The notes: generated by a model from the sequence alone, not told the origin. Shown: positions 23,192-30,641, numbered from the stretch's first letter. The stretch: 34,641 nucleotides of DNA from Bradyrhizobium liaoningense (GCF_018130955.1 NZ_JAFCJM010000073.1:1-34641), one strand, 5' to 3'. Translations and numbers: made by a program.

Positions 23192-23443
23192 CTACCGGCT
23201 CCTAACGTCGACGCGCGACCCAGACCCCAGCAGAAATGCGACGACAAGCGACTGCAACGGAGCCTTGATCGCGATCTTGCGCAACTGGTCGGCGAAGCCC
23301 ATCGCGTCGTCTGGCGAAGGCGCGTGGAGCGACCGAGGCCCCCTTCCCGCTTCAGGGCTCGCGGCGGAAGCCTGCTCGATGCCGCCCTGCGCGTTCGTCA
23401 GCCCGGAGGCTTCCGTCATTGCCGAAGCTTCTCTCATATCCAT
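23192..23443 (-). CDS. Small protein with C-terminal hydrophobic segment, 83 residues
   Basis: Begins MDMREASAMTEASGLTNAQG and has a conserved-looking core SPDDAMGFADQLRKIAIKAP followed by LQSLVVAFLLG, a short membrane-like segment, then a polar tail. I recall similar rhizobial proteins whose hydrophobic segment runs on for longer, so the tail SGSRVDVRSR may reflect a frameshift near the end. Function unknown. It is 84 bases upstream of the coiled-coil gene on the same strand. Confidence 0.6.
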   Translation of the reverse strand: MDMREASAMTEASGLTNAQGGIEQASAASPEAGRGPRSLHAPSPDDAMGFADQLRKIAIKAPLQSLVVAFLLGSGSRVDVRSR

Positions 23444-23494
23444 GCGGCTCGCCTACCATGGCGTTAGAGCAACCGCCCTTCCGACACTCAGTTC

Positions 23495-24396
23495 CTAAGC
23501 GGATTTCCTCTGCGGCCCCGCTGCCGGCTTCTTCGCCTCTTTGGGCTTCTTGCCCTCGATCGGCATCAGCATTTCCTTCTGGCCGCTCGACGACTTGCGC
23601 GGCTTCTTGACTGGCTTGCCCACCTTCGCTGACCCGGCCTCCTGACCCACGCTCCGCCGCAACGCTTCCATCAGATCGACGGCGTTTCCCCCTTGGGCCG
23701 CTCCTTCGGACGGATCGTTTTCCCTGCGCGCTTCTGATTGATCAGGTCGATCAGCGCGGTCTCGTAGTGATCCTCGAACTTCTCCGGCTCGAAAGTGCCG
23801 GACTTCTGGTTCACCGATGTGCTTTGTCCCTGGTCAGTTTGACGTGCTGGATTTCGTTGAAATACTCCTGCTCCCCGCGCACCTCGTACGGGTAGCGCAG
23901 CAAGGTGCCGACGAGACCCTTGTCGAGCGGCTCGAGCGCGATGATGTGCTCGCGATTGGTGAGCACGACCCGCCCGATCGCGACCTTCTCCAACTCGCGG
24001 ATGGTCTTGCGGATCACGGCGAAGGCGTCGTGGCCGATCTTGCCGTCGGGCCGCAGGTAGTAGGGGCGGATGAGATAGCGCGGGTCGATATCGGACTTAT
24101 CGACGAACTCGTCGATGTTGATGGCGCGCGAGGATTCCAGCGCGATCTCCTCGAGCTCTTTCTTGGTCACCTCGATGAACCGGTCCTTCTCGAGCTGATA
24201 GCCCTTGACGATGTACTCGCTTGGGACCTCGTCGCCGGTCTCGGCGTCGACCTTCAGGTACTTGATGCGATGGCCGGTCTGCCAGTTAAGCTGGTTGAAC
24301 GAGATTTTCTCGGACTCCGAGGTGGCCAGAGGGCCACAGGGCACGTCACAAGAGAGAGAGACGCAAAAAGCCTTTCCAATTGGCTCGGGGGGCCAT
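23495..24396 (-). pseudogene. ku: Ku (bacterial NHEJ end-binding protein), multiply frameshifted
   Basis: Ku binds broken DNA ends and recruits LigD. The minus strand reads MAPRANWKGFLRLSL from ATG 24396, then hits a stop because a CT dinucleotide tract carries extra bases. A second frame reads LVTCPVALWP, and the third runs in the long block ATSESEKISFNQLNWQTGH to VRGEQEYFNEIQHVKLTRD. There a short deletion removes the DMLDLAKHI region. Sequence resumes with VNQKSGTFEPEKFEDHYETA, shifts again, and ends NAVDLMEALRRSVGQEAG plus a Lys-rich tail (KKPRKSSSGQKE) and TAG at 23495. At least three frame breaks plus a deletion make it non-functional. Lesions are too many for sequencing error. Confidence 0.92.
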
Positions 24397-24425
24397 GAAC
24401 GCGATACTCCGATAGGGCAAGCGGA

Positions 24426-24453
24426 AATGGGCCGCTCTGGAGGGCGGCCCATT
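24426..24453 (-). terminator. Hairpin terminator after the 24465 gene
   Basis: AATGGGCCGC (24426-24435) pairs perfectly with GCGGCCCATT (24444-24453), 8-base loop. On the minus strand it begins 11 bases past the stop at 24465 and is followed by TTTCC, so the T-run is short. It separates this operon from the Ku remnant. Confidence 0.65.
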
Positions 24454-24464
24454 GTCCGTTCAAT

Positions 24465-24779
24465 TTACCAGCGGCCAGCGCCGAAGCTGAAGCCGATGCT
24501 CGGCCCGCCGCCGTAGTATCCGTAACCGCGATCGTAGTAGCCGGGACCGCCATAGTATCCATAGCTGCGCCTGACCACGTAGTCGTCACCGCCGTAGTAG
24601 CGCTGGACGTAACGGGGGCCCCGGGTCCGGAAGCAGCGCCCGCACTCGTTACAGACCAGCCGCACCTGGTCGACGCCGGAGACCTCGGTCGAACGGATGG
24701 CGGCAGGATTGAGCGGGCCGGCAATCGCAGCGGATTCCAGAAGGGTTGCGGCGAGGATTCCCAGAGCAAGGGTCTTCAT
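24465..24779 (-). CDS. Secreted Gly/Tyr-rich small protein
   Basis: A 104-residue exported protein. The ATG at 24779 has GAAGGAGAAACG upstream. Signal peptide: MKTLALGILAATLLESAAIA, cut near AIAGP. The mature part has SGVDQVRLVCNECGRCFRTR, with a CNECGRC cysteine group, then a Gly/Tyr/Arg-rich low-complexity tail (YGYYGGPGYYDRGYGYYGGG). Similar YY-rich exported proteins of unknown role are common in Bradyrhizobium. It lies 23 bases downstream of the DUF1236 gene and is probably co-transcribed from the EcfG-type promoter at 25954-25978. Confidence 0.8.
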   Translation of the reverse strand: MKTLALGILAATLLESAAIAGPLNPAAIRSTEVSGVDQVRLVCNECGRCFRTRGPRYVQRYYGGDDYVVRRSYGYYGGPGYYDRGYGYYGGGPSIGFSFGAGRW

Positions 24780-24802
24780 CGTCGTTTCTCCTTCTGGCGA
24801 AA

Positions 24803-25924
24803 TCAATCGATCTCTTCGATGATCATGCGTTCCTGGGGGTCGACGATATAGGTGCGGCTATCCCGGTTGATGTACCGGTACTCCCGCAAGGTCGGCGCAT
24901 CGCGATAGACGTCCTCTGGGAACGCCTCGATGGCCACGCCCTCCGGCACGCGTTCGCCTCTGCGGATCTCGGTTCGCGCCGTGCTACCGGTGGTACCCCG
25001 CTCGCGCTCGACCGGACGCGCCTTGGCGTGCTTGCGAACCACTTCGCGATCGCGATCGCTGAACGTCGTCTTGCGTTGTTCGGTGCGTGCAGGCGCTGCG
25101 GCCGTCGAGCGGTCCGAGTACGGCATGACGGCGACGATCTTGGAGCTTGAAGGCTCCACGATCACGATCTCGTCCTTCACCAGGACGAAATTGTAGCCGC
25201 GATACTGCGGCACCACCTCGACGACCTCGGCCGGCAGCGGCTGAAGACGCACGTCCCGGGGGACCACGGTGCCGACCGACAGCGAGAAGTTCACGCTGTT
25301 CAGCGGCTGGACGTTGAGATGCGAGATGGACTGGCTGATGCGGGTGCGCTGCTGGTCGTTGATGTTGACCGACGCGTTTACGTTGGTGTTCGACGAACGA
25401 TCGGCCGTGTTCCGCTGGTTGTTCGGCTGCTGAGCCGTGTTGGTCGAGCCGCCGCTACCCGTCGGCGACTGCGCCTGATTGCTGCCTGACGCAGGCGGGT
25501 TCGCGCTCTGAGTCTGGGTGCTCGAAGGCGCATTGGTCTGCGCCTGGTTCGACGGCGGATTGGTTTGGTTGGAGGGCTGGTTGGTCTGCGCCTGGCTAGG
25601 CACGTTGCCCGAGGTCGGCGCTTGCGTGGTGTTCGTGGCGGTGCCGGGATCCGACGGTTGGCCCGCAGAACTCTGGCCGGTCGTGGCCGGCGACTGCGTC
25701 TGAGCCGAATTGGTCGACGAAGGATTGCTCGTTTGTGCGGATCCCGAAGGCGTTGTGGCAGACGAGGACGGCGTCTTACTCGAGGCGGACGGTGTCGTGG
25801 TGGAGTCCCGCTGACGTTGAGCGGCCGGCGGATTTGGGGTCGACGTGTTCGGAGAGGATTGCGCGAAAGCTGAAGTCGCGATCGCGACTGCAGCAGTCGT
25901 GGCCAACAATAAGCGCGTGTTCAT
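24803..25924 (-). CDS. DUF1236-domain exported protein
   Basis: A 373-residue exported protein. Signal peptide MNTRLLLATTAAVAIATSAFA with a cut after AFA. Residues ~22-175 are a low-complexity Ser/Thr/Gln/Asn/Pro linker. Two DUF1236-type repeats follow: VEVVPQYRGYNFVLVKDEIV with IVEPSSSKIVAV (about 230-265), and YRYINRDSRTYIVDPQERMI at the C-terminus. DUF1236 has no known activity; its setting in rhizobia is often stress-related. The start lies 30 bases downstream of a GGAAC-N16-TGTT promoter-like motif, with GGAGGG as ribosome site. First gene of a two-gene unit with 24465. Confidence 0.87.
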   Translation of the reverse strand: MNTRLLLATTAAVAIATSAFAQSSPNTSTPNPPAAQRQRDSTTTPSASSKTPSSSATTPSGSAQTSNPSSTNSAQTQSPATTGQSSAGQPSDPGTATNTTQAPTSGNVPSQAQTNQPSNQTNPPSNQAQTNAPSSTQTQSANPPASGSNQAQSPTGSGGSTNTAQQPNNQRNTADRSSNTNVNASVNINDQQRTRISQSISHLNVQPLNSVNFSLSVGTVVPRDVRLQPLPAEVVEVVPQYRGYNFVLVKDEIVIVEPSSSKIVAVMPYSDRSTAAAPARTEQRKTTFSDRDREVVRKHAKARPVERERGTTGSTARTEIRRGERVPEGVAIEAFPEDVYRDAPTLREYRYINRDSRTYIVDPQERMIIEEID

Positions 25925-25953
25925 CTAAACCCTCCTAAATGCGATTGCCGAAC

Positions 25954-25978
25954 AACATCGGACGAAGGCTCAGGTTCC
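25954..25978 (-). promoter_or_regulatory. EcfG-type promoter of the DUF1236 gene
   Basis: On the minus strand GGAAC (25974-25978) is followed after 16 bases by TGTT (25954-25957), close to the alphaproteobacterial general stress consensus GGAAC-N16/17-CGTT. It lies 30 bases before the ATG at 25924. Confidence 0.6.
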
Positions 25979-26052
25979 TGCCCGGGAAAGCGCGGTATTC
26001 GCCCTCGCTACACTTGGCGCGCGCGCAGTCATGCGCCCGCCAAGGAACAACT

Positions 26053-26077
26053 GGAACTTCGGATAAACTTCGTCGTT
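26053..26077 (+). promoter_or_regulatory. EcfG-type promoter of the 26116 gene
   Basis: GGAAC (26053-26057), 16 bases, CGTT (26074-26077): an exact match to the general stress sigma EcfG consensus. The gene's ATG is 38 bases downstream of CGTT, with GGAGGAGA as ribosome site. It is divergent from the DUF1236 promoter about 75 bases away. Confidence 0.7.
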
Positions 26078-26115
26078 GGCGATGATACTTACGAGCAAAC
26101 GGAGGAGACAACACC

Positions 26116-26343
26116 ATGAAGAAGCTGATCGTGTGCGGCGCTCTCGCCGCTTTCGCCCTGGGCACTCAGGCCGCCAGCGCTGCCGAGTTCTATATCGTGC
26201 GCGATGCGACCACCAAGAAGTGCACCGTCGTCGATACCAAGCCGACGACGACCACCACGACGGTCGTGGGCGATGGCGTCTACAAGACCAAGATCGAAGC
26301 CGAATCCGCCGTGAAGACCACCAAGGTCTGTACTGAGCAGTAA
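26116..26343 (+). CDS. Small exported protein, 75 residues
   Basis: Signal peptide MKKLIVCGALAAFALGTQA with a cut after ASA. The mature ~52 residues read AEFYIVRDATTKKCTVVDTK, a Thr-rich run, then GVYKTKIEAESAVKTTKVC. Two cysteines (KKC, KVC) could form a disulfide. I recognise this as a tiny family common in Bradyrhizobium genomes, of unknown role. Control by the EcfG-type promoter just upstream suggests induction by general stress. A clear intrinsic terminator follows at 26403. Confidence 0.8.
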   Translation: MKKLIVCGALAAFALGTQAASAAEFYIVRDATTKKCTVVDTKPTTTTTTVVGDGVYKTKIEAESAVKTTKVCTEQ

Positions 26344-26402
26344 GGATTTCGGCGGGTCGATTTGTTAGTCCATCTGCATTGAGCAATGGAATGCTCGCCT
26401 GG

Positions 26403-26436
26403 AACGGCTCGTCCCACGACCCGACGAGCCGTTTTC
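26403..26436 (+). terminator. Intrinsic terminator after the 26116 gene
   Basis: AACGGCTCGTC (26403-26413) pairs with GACGAGCCGTT (26423-26433), 9-base loop, followed by TTTTC. A classical Rho-independent structure 60 bases after the stop. Confidence 0.85.
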
Positions 26437-26485
26437 ATTTCTGCCGATGCGTGTATCGGAGTCCGCCAGTAGCTCCCGAAGCAGC

Positions 26486-26508
26486 AAAAAGGGCCCCGCG
26501 TGGGGCCC
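26486..26508 (-). terminator. Intrinsic terminator after the PRC-barrel gene
   Basis: GGGCCCC (26491-26497) pairs with GGGGCCC (26502-26508); on the minus strand it is followed by TTTTT (26486-26490). It lies 27 bases past the stop at 26535. The two convergent genes thus each have their own terminator. Confidence 0.85.
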
Positions 26509-26534
26509 TAAGTCTTGTCGCGCACACGCTCCAC

Positions 26535-27041
26535 TTAATTGTAGTCCGAGTATTTGAACTGCGGGAGCGCCTTCAATTGCTCCTTGTTGCCGCTCATCAC
26601 GGCGTGGTCCGGAACCCAATCGCTTGTTGTGCGATTGGTGGTGGTCGGCGCCGCCGCACCGGTGGTCGTGTCGCGGGCCGTGGTCGAGGTGCCGGTCGAA
26701 CTCGTGCGCACCGGCTCTTCCACGAACTTCAGCTTGTCGATGGACACAGCGATGTCGTGCTCACCCATACCCAAGAAGCCGCCAATGCCGATCACTACTG
26801 CGTTGATCTTGCCGCTCTTGTCGACAAGAAGCTCGTTAATGTCGCCAAGTTTCTCGTTGGCCTCATTATAGACGTTCAGGCCCATGAGCTTCGAGGCCCG
26901 CCAATTTCCTTTGAGCGCCACATCAGCCGGCTGGCTGGTCGCTGCCGGCGCGGCACGATCGGCCGGCTGCGTAGATTGTGCGAACGCTGCTCCGCCGATC
27001 ACGGCGCCGCCGAGCAGAACAACGGCAAGAAAGCCTTTCAT
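26535..27041 (-). CDS. Exported PRC-barrel protein
   Basis: A 168-residue periplasmic protein. Signal peptide MKGFLAVVLLGGAVIGGAAF cut after AFAQ. A PRC-barrel domain spans about 45-110: NWRASKLMGLNVYNEANEKL, GDINELLVDKSGKINAVVIG and GGFLGMGEHDIAVSIDKLKF. A Thr-rich spacer and a C-terminal tail (AVMSGNKEQLKALPQFKYSD) follow. PRC-barrels bind partners or RNA in the cytoplasm; exported versions in rhizobia have no assigned role. A GGAAC-N17-AGTT motif upstream suggests general stress control. The cytoplasmic PRC-barrel at 33863 shares the GFGGFLGIG-type block. Confidence 0.87.
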   Translation of the reverse strand: MKGFLAVVLLGGAVIGGAAFAQSTQPADRAAPAATSQPADVALKGNWRASKLMGLNVYNEANEKLGDINELLVDKSGKINAVVIGIGGFLGMGEHDIAVSIDKLKFVEEPVRTSSTGTSTTARDTTTGAAAPTTTNRTTSDWVPDHAVMSGNKEQLKALPQFKYSDYN

Positions 27042-27089
27042 CGATTGTCTCCTCCAACTGAGTCTGCTTCCGTGTAGATGCCCGGCCCC

Positions 27090-27115
27090 AACTCCCAGAG
27101 ATTGCCACTTGTTCC
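27090..27115 (-). promoter_or_regulatory. EcfG-type promoter of the PRC-barrel gene
   Basis: On the minus strand GGAAC (27111-27115), 17 bases, AGTT (27090-27093). The -10 part has A where the consensus has C. The ATG at 27041 is 48 bases downstream, with GGAGGAGA as ribosome site. It partly overlaps the upstream end of the glycosyltransferase transcript unit, which reads toward it. Confidence 0.5.
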
Positions 27116-27124
27116 CGGTGTCTC

Positions 27125-28201
27125 TTATGGCTCAGGCTCCTTGCCGCGCCCAGGAATCGAACCACCGGTGCAATTGGCGCCATCGATCAGCTTGCGGTAT
27201 TGGCTTTCGTACTCTCTAGCCATTCGGCTCGCGGAGAAGCGCTCCTCAAACCGCGCCCGAATCTTTCTTCTGTCCAGCCGCGCCGACTCCTTCACAGCCT
27301 CGATCGCCTGCTCCTCGCCATCCACGATGAAGCCGGTCACGCCGTCCTCGATCACTTCAGGCACGGAGCCGGAGCGATAGGCGATGACGGGCGTCCCGCA
27401 GGCCATCGCCTCGATCATGACGAGACCGAACGGCTCCGGCCAGTTGATCGGAAACAACAGGGCGGCGGCGCCTGCGAGGAATGGCTGCTTCCTCGTTTCA
27501 TCGACCTCGCCGACGAGCTGGACCTTCTCGCCATCGATCTGAGGCTCGAGCTTCTTCTTGAAGTAAGCGGTCTCGCCGCGCGGGATTTTTGCGGCGATCC
27601 GCAGCGGCATCCGCGCAGCATGCGCGATGCGTATGGCGTCTTCAGGACCCTTGTCCGCCGTCAGGCGCCCGAGGAAGGCCAGGTACCGACCAACTTCGTA
27701 GCAGGGCTGGAACAAGTCCTTGGGCAATCCGTGCTTGATGGTGGCGATCCAAAGTGCGTCCGGAAGCGGTAGGCGCTGATCGTCGGAAATCGACACGAAA
27801 CTCGCGTCGGCCAACTGGCGAACGACGTCTGACAGACCGGGGAGGTCCAACCGACCATGCATGGTCGTCAGGAACGGGATGCCCGTCCGGCGCAGCACCG
27901 GAAGAGGCAGCCAGTCGACATGGGAGTGGATCACGTCGAAGTCGCCCGCCCGCTTGGCGATGGCTTCGATCAGCAGAGCGCAGGCGGCATTCGGGTCCGC
28001 GCCCCTCCGGCCGAGGCGCAGCGCACGAGGCCATACGGGATGCAGCTTTCCGCTCGTCCGGGAGTCGCCGCTCGCAAACAGGGTGACGTCGTGTCCAAAG
28101 CCGACCAGCTCGTCGACCAGCCAGGCTATTACCCGTTCCGTGCCGCCGTAAAGCTTCGGAGGGACGCTCTCGGCCAACGGGGCAAGCTGGGCAATCCGCA
28201 T
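27125..28201 (-). CDS. GT4-family glycosyltransferase
   Basis: A 358-residue GT-B glycosyltransferase. It starts MRIAQLAPLAESVPPKLYGG with the family's GGTERV loop. The N-terminal Rossmann domain has FDVIHSHVDWL and PFLTTMHGRLDL. The C-terminal domain has YLAFLGRLTADKGPEDAIRI and the retaining motif EPFGLVMIE (E-x7-E) in LFPINWPEPFGLVMIEAMAC, then GTPVIAYRSGSVPEVIEDGV. The fold transfers a sugar from a nucleotide donor with retention; the acceptor cannot be told. This short MRIAQLAPL type is common as an orphan gene in rhizobia. It is third in a unit with two tiny overlapping genes upstream (28333, 28205). The C-terminal ~20 residues (TGGSIPGRGKEPEP) look like read-through. Confidence 0.92.
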   Translation of the reverse strand: MRIAQLAPLAESVPPKLYGGTERVIAWLVDELVGFGHDVTLFASGDSRTSGKLHPVWPRALRLGRRGADPNAACALLIEAIAKRAGDFDVIHSHVDWLPLPVLRRTGIPFLTTMHGRLDLPGLSDVVRQLADASFVSISDDQRLPLPDALWIATIKHGLPKDLFQPCYEVGRYLAFLGRLTADKGPEDAIRIAHAARMPLRIAAKIPRGETAYFKKKLEPQIDGEKVQLVGEVDETRKQPFLAGAAALLFPINWPEPFGLVMIEAMACGTPVIAYRSGSVPEVIEDGVTGFIVDGEEQAIEAVKESARLDRRKIRARFEERFSASRMAREYESQYRKLIDGANCTGGSIPGRGKEPEP

Positions 28202-28204
28202 CGG

Positions 28205-28339
28205 CTAAGCCCCAAACGCGGATCGCAAGACCACCACGATAGCTGCGGAAATGAGGTACGAAATCGCGAGCAGCGTCCAGTTGGGCCTTGTGCTTTCGCC
28301 CGCCACTCGCGCCACGAGCATCTTCATCCACCTCAACAT
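28205..28339 (-). CDS. Tiny single-pass membrane protein, 44 residues
   Basis: From ATG 28339 the frame reads MLRWMKMLVARVAGESTRPN then WTLLAISYLISAAIVVVLRS and AFGA, with one membrane helix near the C-terminus. An ATG at 28327 (MKML) is an alternative. The start overlaps the stop of the upstream gene (ATGTTGA) and its stop lies 3 bases before the glycosyltransferase ATG, so the three are likely translated in a coupled way. A longer open frame reaches 28417 but has no support. Unknown function; perhaps a membrane partner of the glycosyltransferase. Confidence 0.55.
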   Translation of the reverse strand: MLRWMKMLVARVAGESTRPNWTLLAISYLISAAIVVVLRSAFGA

Positions 28340-28542
28340 TCGTCCGAGGGAAGCCCGTGCAGGTAGGCGAGTCCGAAGCTGGCAAGTTCTTCGGGATCGC
28401 TCTCTCGCTCTTCCCATCTCCTATGCAGGCGACGCTCAAGGAGGCAGCGGCGGCTGTCCTGAACGTCGACCTCCGCGTGCGTCGAATGGTACACCGTCCA
28501 AGCCGTCTCTGCCGCCCTTCTCACCACGACTTCGTCGACCAT
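28333..28542 (-). CDS. Small acidic helical protein, 69 residues
   Basis: From ATG 28542: MVDEVVVRRAAETAWTVYHS, THAEVDVQDSRRCLLERRLH, RRWEERESDPEELASFGLAY and LHGLPSDEC. The SRRCLLERxLxxxWExxESDPEEL pattern matches a small rhizobial family I recall as conserved; no function known. A longer frame upstream to 28824 is low-quality and rejected. It is first in the overlapping trio with the membrane peptide and the glycosyltransferase. A weak GGAAA-N17-AGTT motif lies upstream. Confidence 0.6.
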   Translation of the reverse strand: MVDEVVVRRAAETAWTVYHSTHAEVDVQDSRRCLLERRLHRRWEERESDPEELASFGLAYLHGLPSDEC

Positions 28543-28928
28543 TCTCGCGCTCCGACGATCGAAACCAGTCGTTGCCAACTCAGCGCGATCCGGAAAGTTT
28601 CCGTTTTTCCTAGAGTTTCGGAAGTGCCTACTGAGAACCGCACCGGAGGAGTCAGGGCGCCTTCGCCCGCTCCCGTGCGACTCCGCTGCGCTGAGTCTCG
28701 GCCGGACCGGGTCGAAACAAGAAGCCGAGACGAGCGGCGCAGGCAGCGGTTCAGCTCCGAGTGCTTCACTTGCCGGCTCAGGCTCGCCGAGCCGAGCTTC
28801 CATCAACTCCAACTGTCCCGGCACTTCCAGTAGTGCGCCAACTGCCGTTCAGGACCAACGAAGGAAATCCATCTAAACAATCGCCAGTTAGAGCAAGCGC
28901 GCGCGATCGATGCGGACCGGGGTAGACC
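28543..28928. other. Stretch without a recognisable gene
   Basis: Likely promoter region for the divergent units at 28542 and 28929. A short palindrome CGGAAA-G-TTTCCG (28591-28603) followed by TTTTT is the only structure seen. Open frames here have no recognisable content. Confidence 0.5.
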
Positions 28929-29207
28929 ATGGCACAAATTAAATACGCAAAGGAGCGGCCCTACGCCGATGCGGAGGTTGCCGCACGCAAGCTGGTCGAA
29001 TCGCCGCCGGCATCGAGCCCGTGCAGGATGGGCGCATTCACATCGAGAAGATCAACGCCGCCTTCCTCTACATGCTCAAGGCCAGCGGAACCGAGTTTGG
29101 CGCCGGGATCAGGCACGCGGTCGACCTCGGCTGGCTCGAGCTGCACGAGAGCGGGCGGGACCTATGTCCGGCTACTTACGACTGTCGCGGTTCTGCCCGC
29201 CCGTTGA
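28929..29207 (+). pseudogene. Frameshifted small protein gene (MAQIKYAKERPY family)
   Basis: The gene begins MAQIKYAKERPYADAEVAAR with KLVE. After GTCGAA one base appears to be lost, and the natural sequence continues in the next frame as AAGIEPVQDGRIHIEKINAA, FLYMLKASGTEFGAGIRHAV and DLGWLELHESG. An extra tract in GAGCGGGCGGGACC then shifts it again to GTYVRL. Joined together these give a small protein of the type I recall in Bradyrhizobium, of unknown role. Two frameshifts make a pseudogene, or two sequencing errors. Another broken relative is at 18242-18340. Confidence 0.65.
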
Positions 29208-29285
29208 AGGTGGAGGCGGCTCTGCAATCACCCGGGCTCTCGCGGCTTTGGCGGAACCTCTCGTGATCTGTGCGATTTGTCGCTA

Positions 29286-29489
29286 ATGAGCGACAAGCGG
29301 GCCATGAACATCCTCAGCGAATTGCACGCGGCCGAGGAGGAGTTGGTCGGGAAAGCGGTCGTGCTGACCGACGGCAAAGCTGGCGCGATTGTCCACGTAT
29401 TCCTCGACGACGCGCACGGGCTTCGCATCTCAATCAGCGGACATGACGGTAAATGGCCGATCTCAACAGTGAAGCACATCGAGAACTAA
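29286..29489 (+). CDS. Small conserved protein, 67 residues
   Basis: From ATG 29286: MSDKRAMNILSELHAAEEEL, VGKAVVLTDGKAGAIVHVFL, DDAHGLRISISGHDGKWPIS and TVKHIEN. The alternation VGKAVVLTDGKAG ... LRISISGHDGKWPIS looks like a small beta-barrel, similar in feel to PRC or SH3-like folds. A start at 29304 (MNILSELH) is possible. I recall the family from rhizobia without a function. It lies 79 bases after the broken gene at 28929 on the same strand. Confidence 0.7.
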   Translation: MSDKRAMNILSELHAAEEELVGKAVVLTDGKAGAIVHVFLDDAHGLRISISGHDGKWPISTVKHIEN

Positions 29490-29493
29490 AGGC

Positions 29494-29717
29494 ATGACCG
29501 CCAACCCCATCGTACTTTTACCGGCAATGCTCAAGCCGCTACGGCTCGCGCGCGTCTACGTCTACTTGTTCGAGCGCAGAGATGGCCTCTATCACCCCGG
29601 CGGCAATCAGCCCGCATGCTCGACGGCTTTGGCGCAGCGGATGTCGAAGGTGGCTGGCTCGTGAAGCACGGGCAGCGCTATGAGCCTACGGATCAGGGTC
29701 TGCGAGCGGCAGAATGA
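29494..29717 (+). pseudogene. Broken small gene
   Basis: ATG 29494 opens MTANPIVLLPAMLKPLRLAR and VYVYLFERRDGLYHPGG, then runs to an early TGA near 29664. In a neighbouring frame a continuation makes better protein: MLDGFGAADVEGGWLVKHGQ, RYEPTDQGLRAAE and TGA at 29715-29717. One indel near 29600-29620 would join both. Function unknown. It begins 5 bases after the previous stop, so it was probably co-transcribed with it. Confidence 0.45.
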
Positions 29718-29773
29718 GGGATGGGAGAACTGAGAAACTCCCAGGTACAAAGTTCCCTTAGAACCGAGCGTCC

Positions 29774-30192
29774 CTACTTCACCAGCAGGCTTAGAAGACG
29801 CTCAACGTCTGCTTCGTGAAGCGCTTGCGTCTCCCTCAAAGTGGCGACCAACCTCCAGGCCTCTGTCGTGTCGTGGCCATCTCGGTTTAGCTCCGCAATC
29901 AGTTCCTCTTGTCGCGCAAGGTGCCGCCTGCCTGCGGCTGCATGCCGCTCGGCCTGCGTCAATCCCCTGTCTCGGCGACGCGCTGAATGCCGGCTATCGC
30001 TATTTCGAGGTGAAGTACCTCGGTTGCGACACGCATCAGACTGTCGCGCTCGACATTGTGCGACGCACGAAGACAACTCCGGTCCACGAGCTTGAGCGCT
30101 ACATGCGCTGTCGGCAGTGTGACGACAAATCGACCGCGCACACTCGATCTCGTCAAAAAACGATGGAGTAGGGCGGTCCCTTGCTCGATCAT
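29774..30192 (-). pseudogene. Probable frameshifted small coiled-coil gene
   Basis: ATG 30192 reads MIEQGTALLHRFLTRSSVRG and later MRVATEVLHLEIAIAGIQRV with AETGD and a stop. The overlapping minus-strand frame continues as RGLTQAERHAAAGRRHLARQ, EELIAELNRDGHDTTEAWRL and VATLRETQALHEADVERLLS. The second part is a convincing helical tail of a type common in rhizobia (GHDTTEA, LRETQALH). A single indel near 29960-29970 would link the two. Alternatively these are two unrelated short frames. Confidence 0.4.
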
Positions 30193-30388
30193 AAACCTGC
30201 CCCCCTTCCGAATAAAGCAACTCACCCGTGAAGGTGCCAGCCGTCGCCACTTCATGCGCCATGTTGTGAAGTCCCTCTGCGCGTACATGCGAGCCCTATG
30301 AGATTAGGAACAAGCGGCAATTGCCGGCATTACCTGTTCGCTCCGATGGGAGAACGCCGACCACTAACGACCAAGATTGGTATCCCCC

Positions 30389-30601
30389 ATGCATGATCGC
30401 GAGCAATTAAACGAGCGCATATCCGTTTTGCATCAACTTCTTGAGGAACTCGCTTCACGAGTTTCAGAACTGGAAAAGCTTCAAGATAGCGTAGCCAAAG
30501 CTGAAGGCAATGTGTTCGGTGAGGCACGCAAAGCCAGGAAGGCGGTTTATGAGGCAGCAGGGTACGGCTGGCCAGCCACGCGACGACCTGAATCGGCGTA
30601 G
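30389..30601 (+). CDS. Small coiled-coil protein, 70 residues
   Basis: From ATG 30389: MHDREQLNERISVLHQLLEE, LASRVSELEKLQDSVAKAEG and NVFGEARKARKAVYEAAGYG. Heptad-like Leu/Val spacing in the first 40 residues predicts a coiled coil. No recognised domain. The upstream ribosome site is weak. It precedes the H-NS-like fragment by 41 bases on the same strand. Confidence 0.5.
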   Translation: MHDREQLNERISVLHQLLEELASRVSELEKLQDSVAKAEGNVFGEARKARKAVYEAAGYGWPATRRPESA

Positions 30602-30641
30602 GCAATCTGAGGATTTGAGTGCTTCCTGTCCCAATGGGGCT

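Noticed and set aside
22511..23467. Plus-strand frame of 318 codons
   Set aside because: Antisense to a coiled-coil gene; such Glu/Arg/Ala-rich genes commonly give long open antisense frames.
28333..28824. Long version of the minus-strand gene starting at 28824
   Set aside because: The first 94 residues are Pro/Ser/Arg-rich with no conserved feel; the recognisable part starts at ATG 28542.
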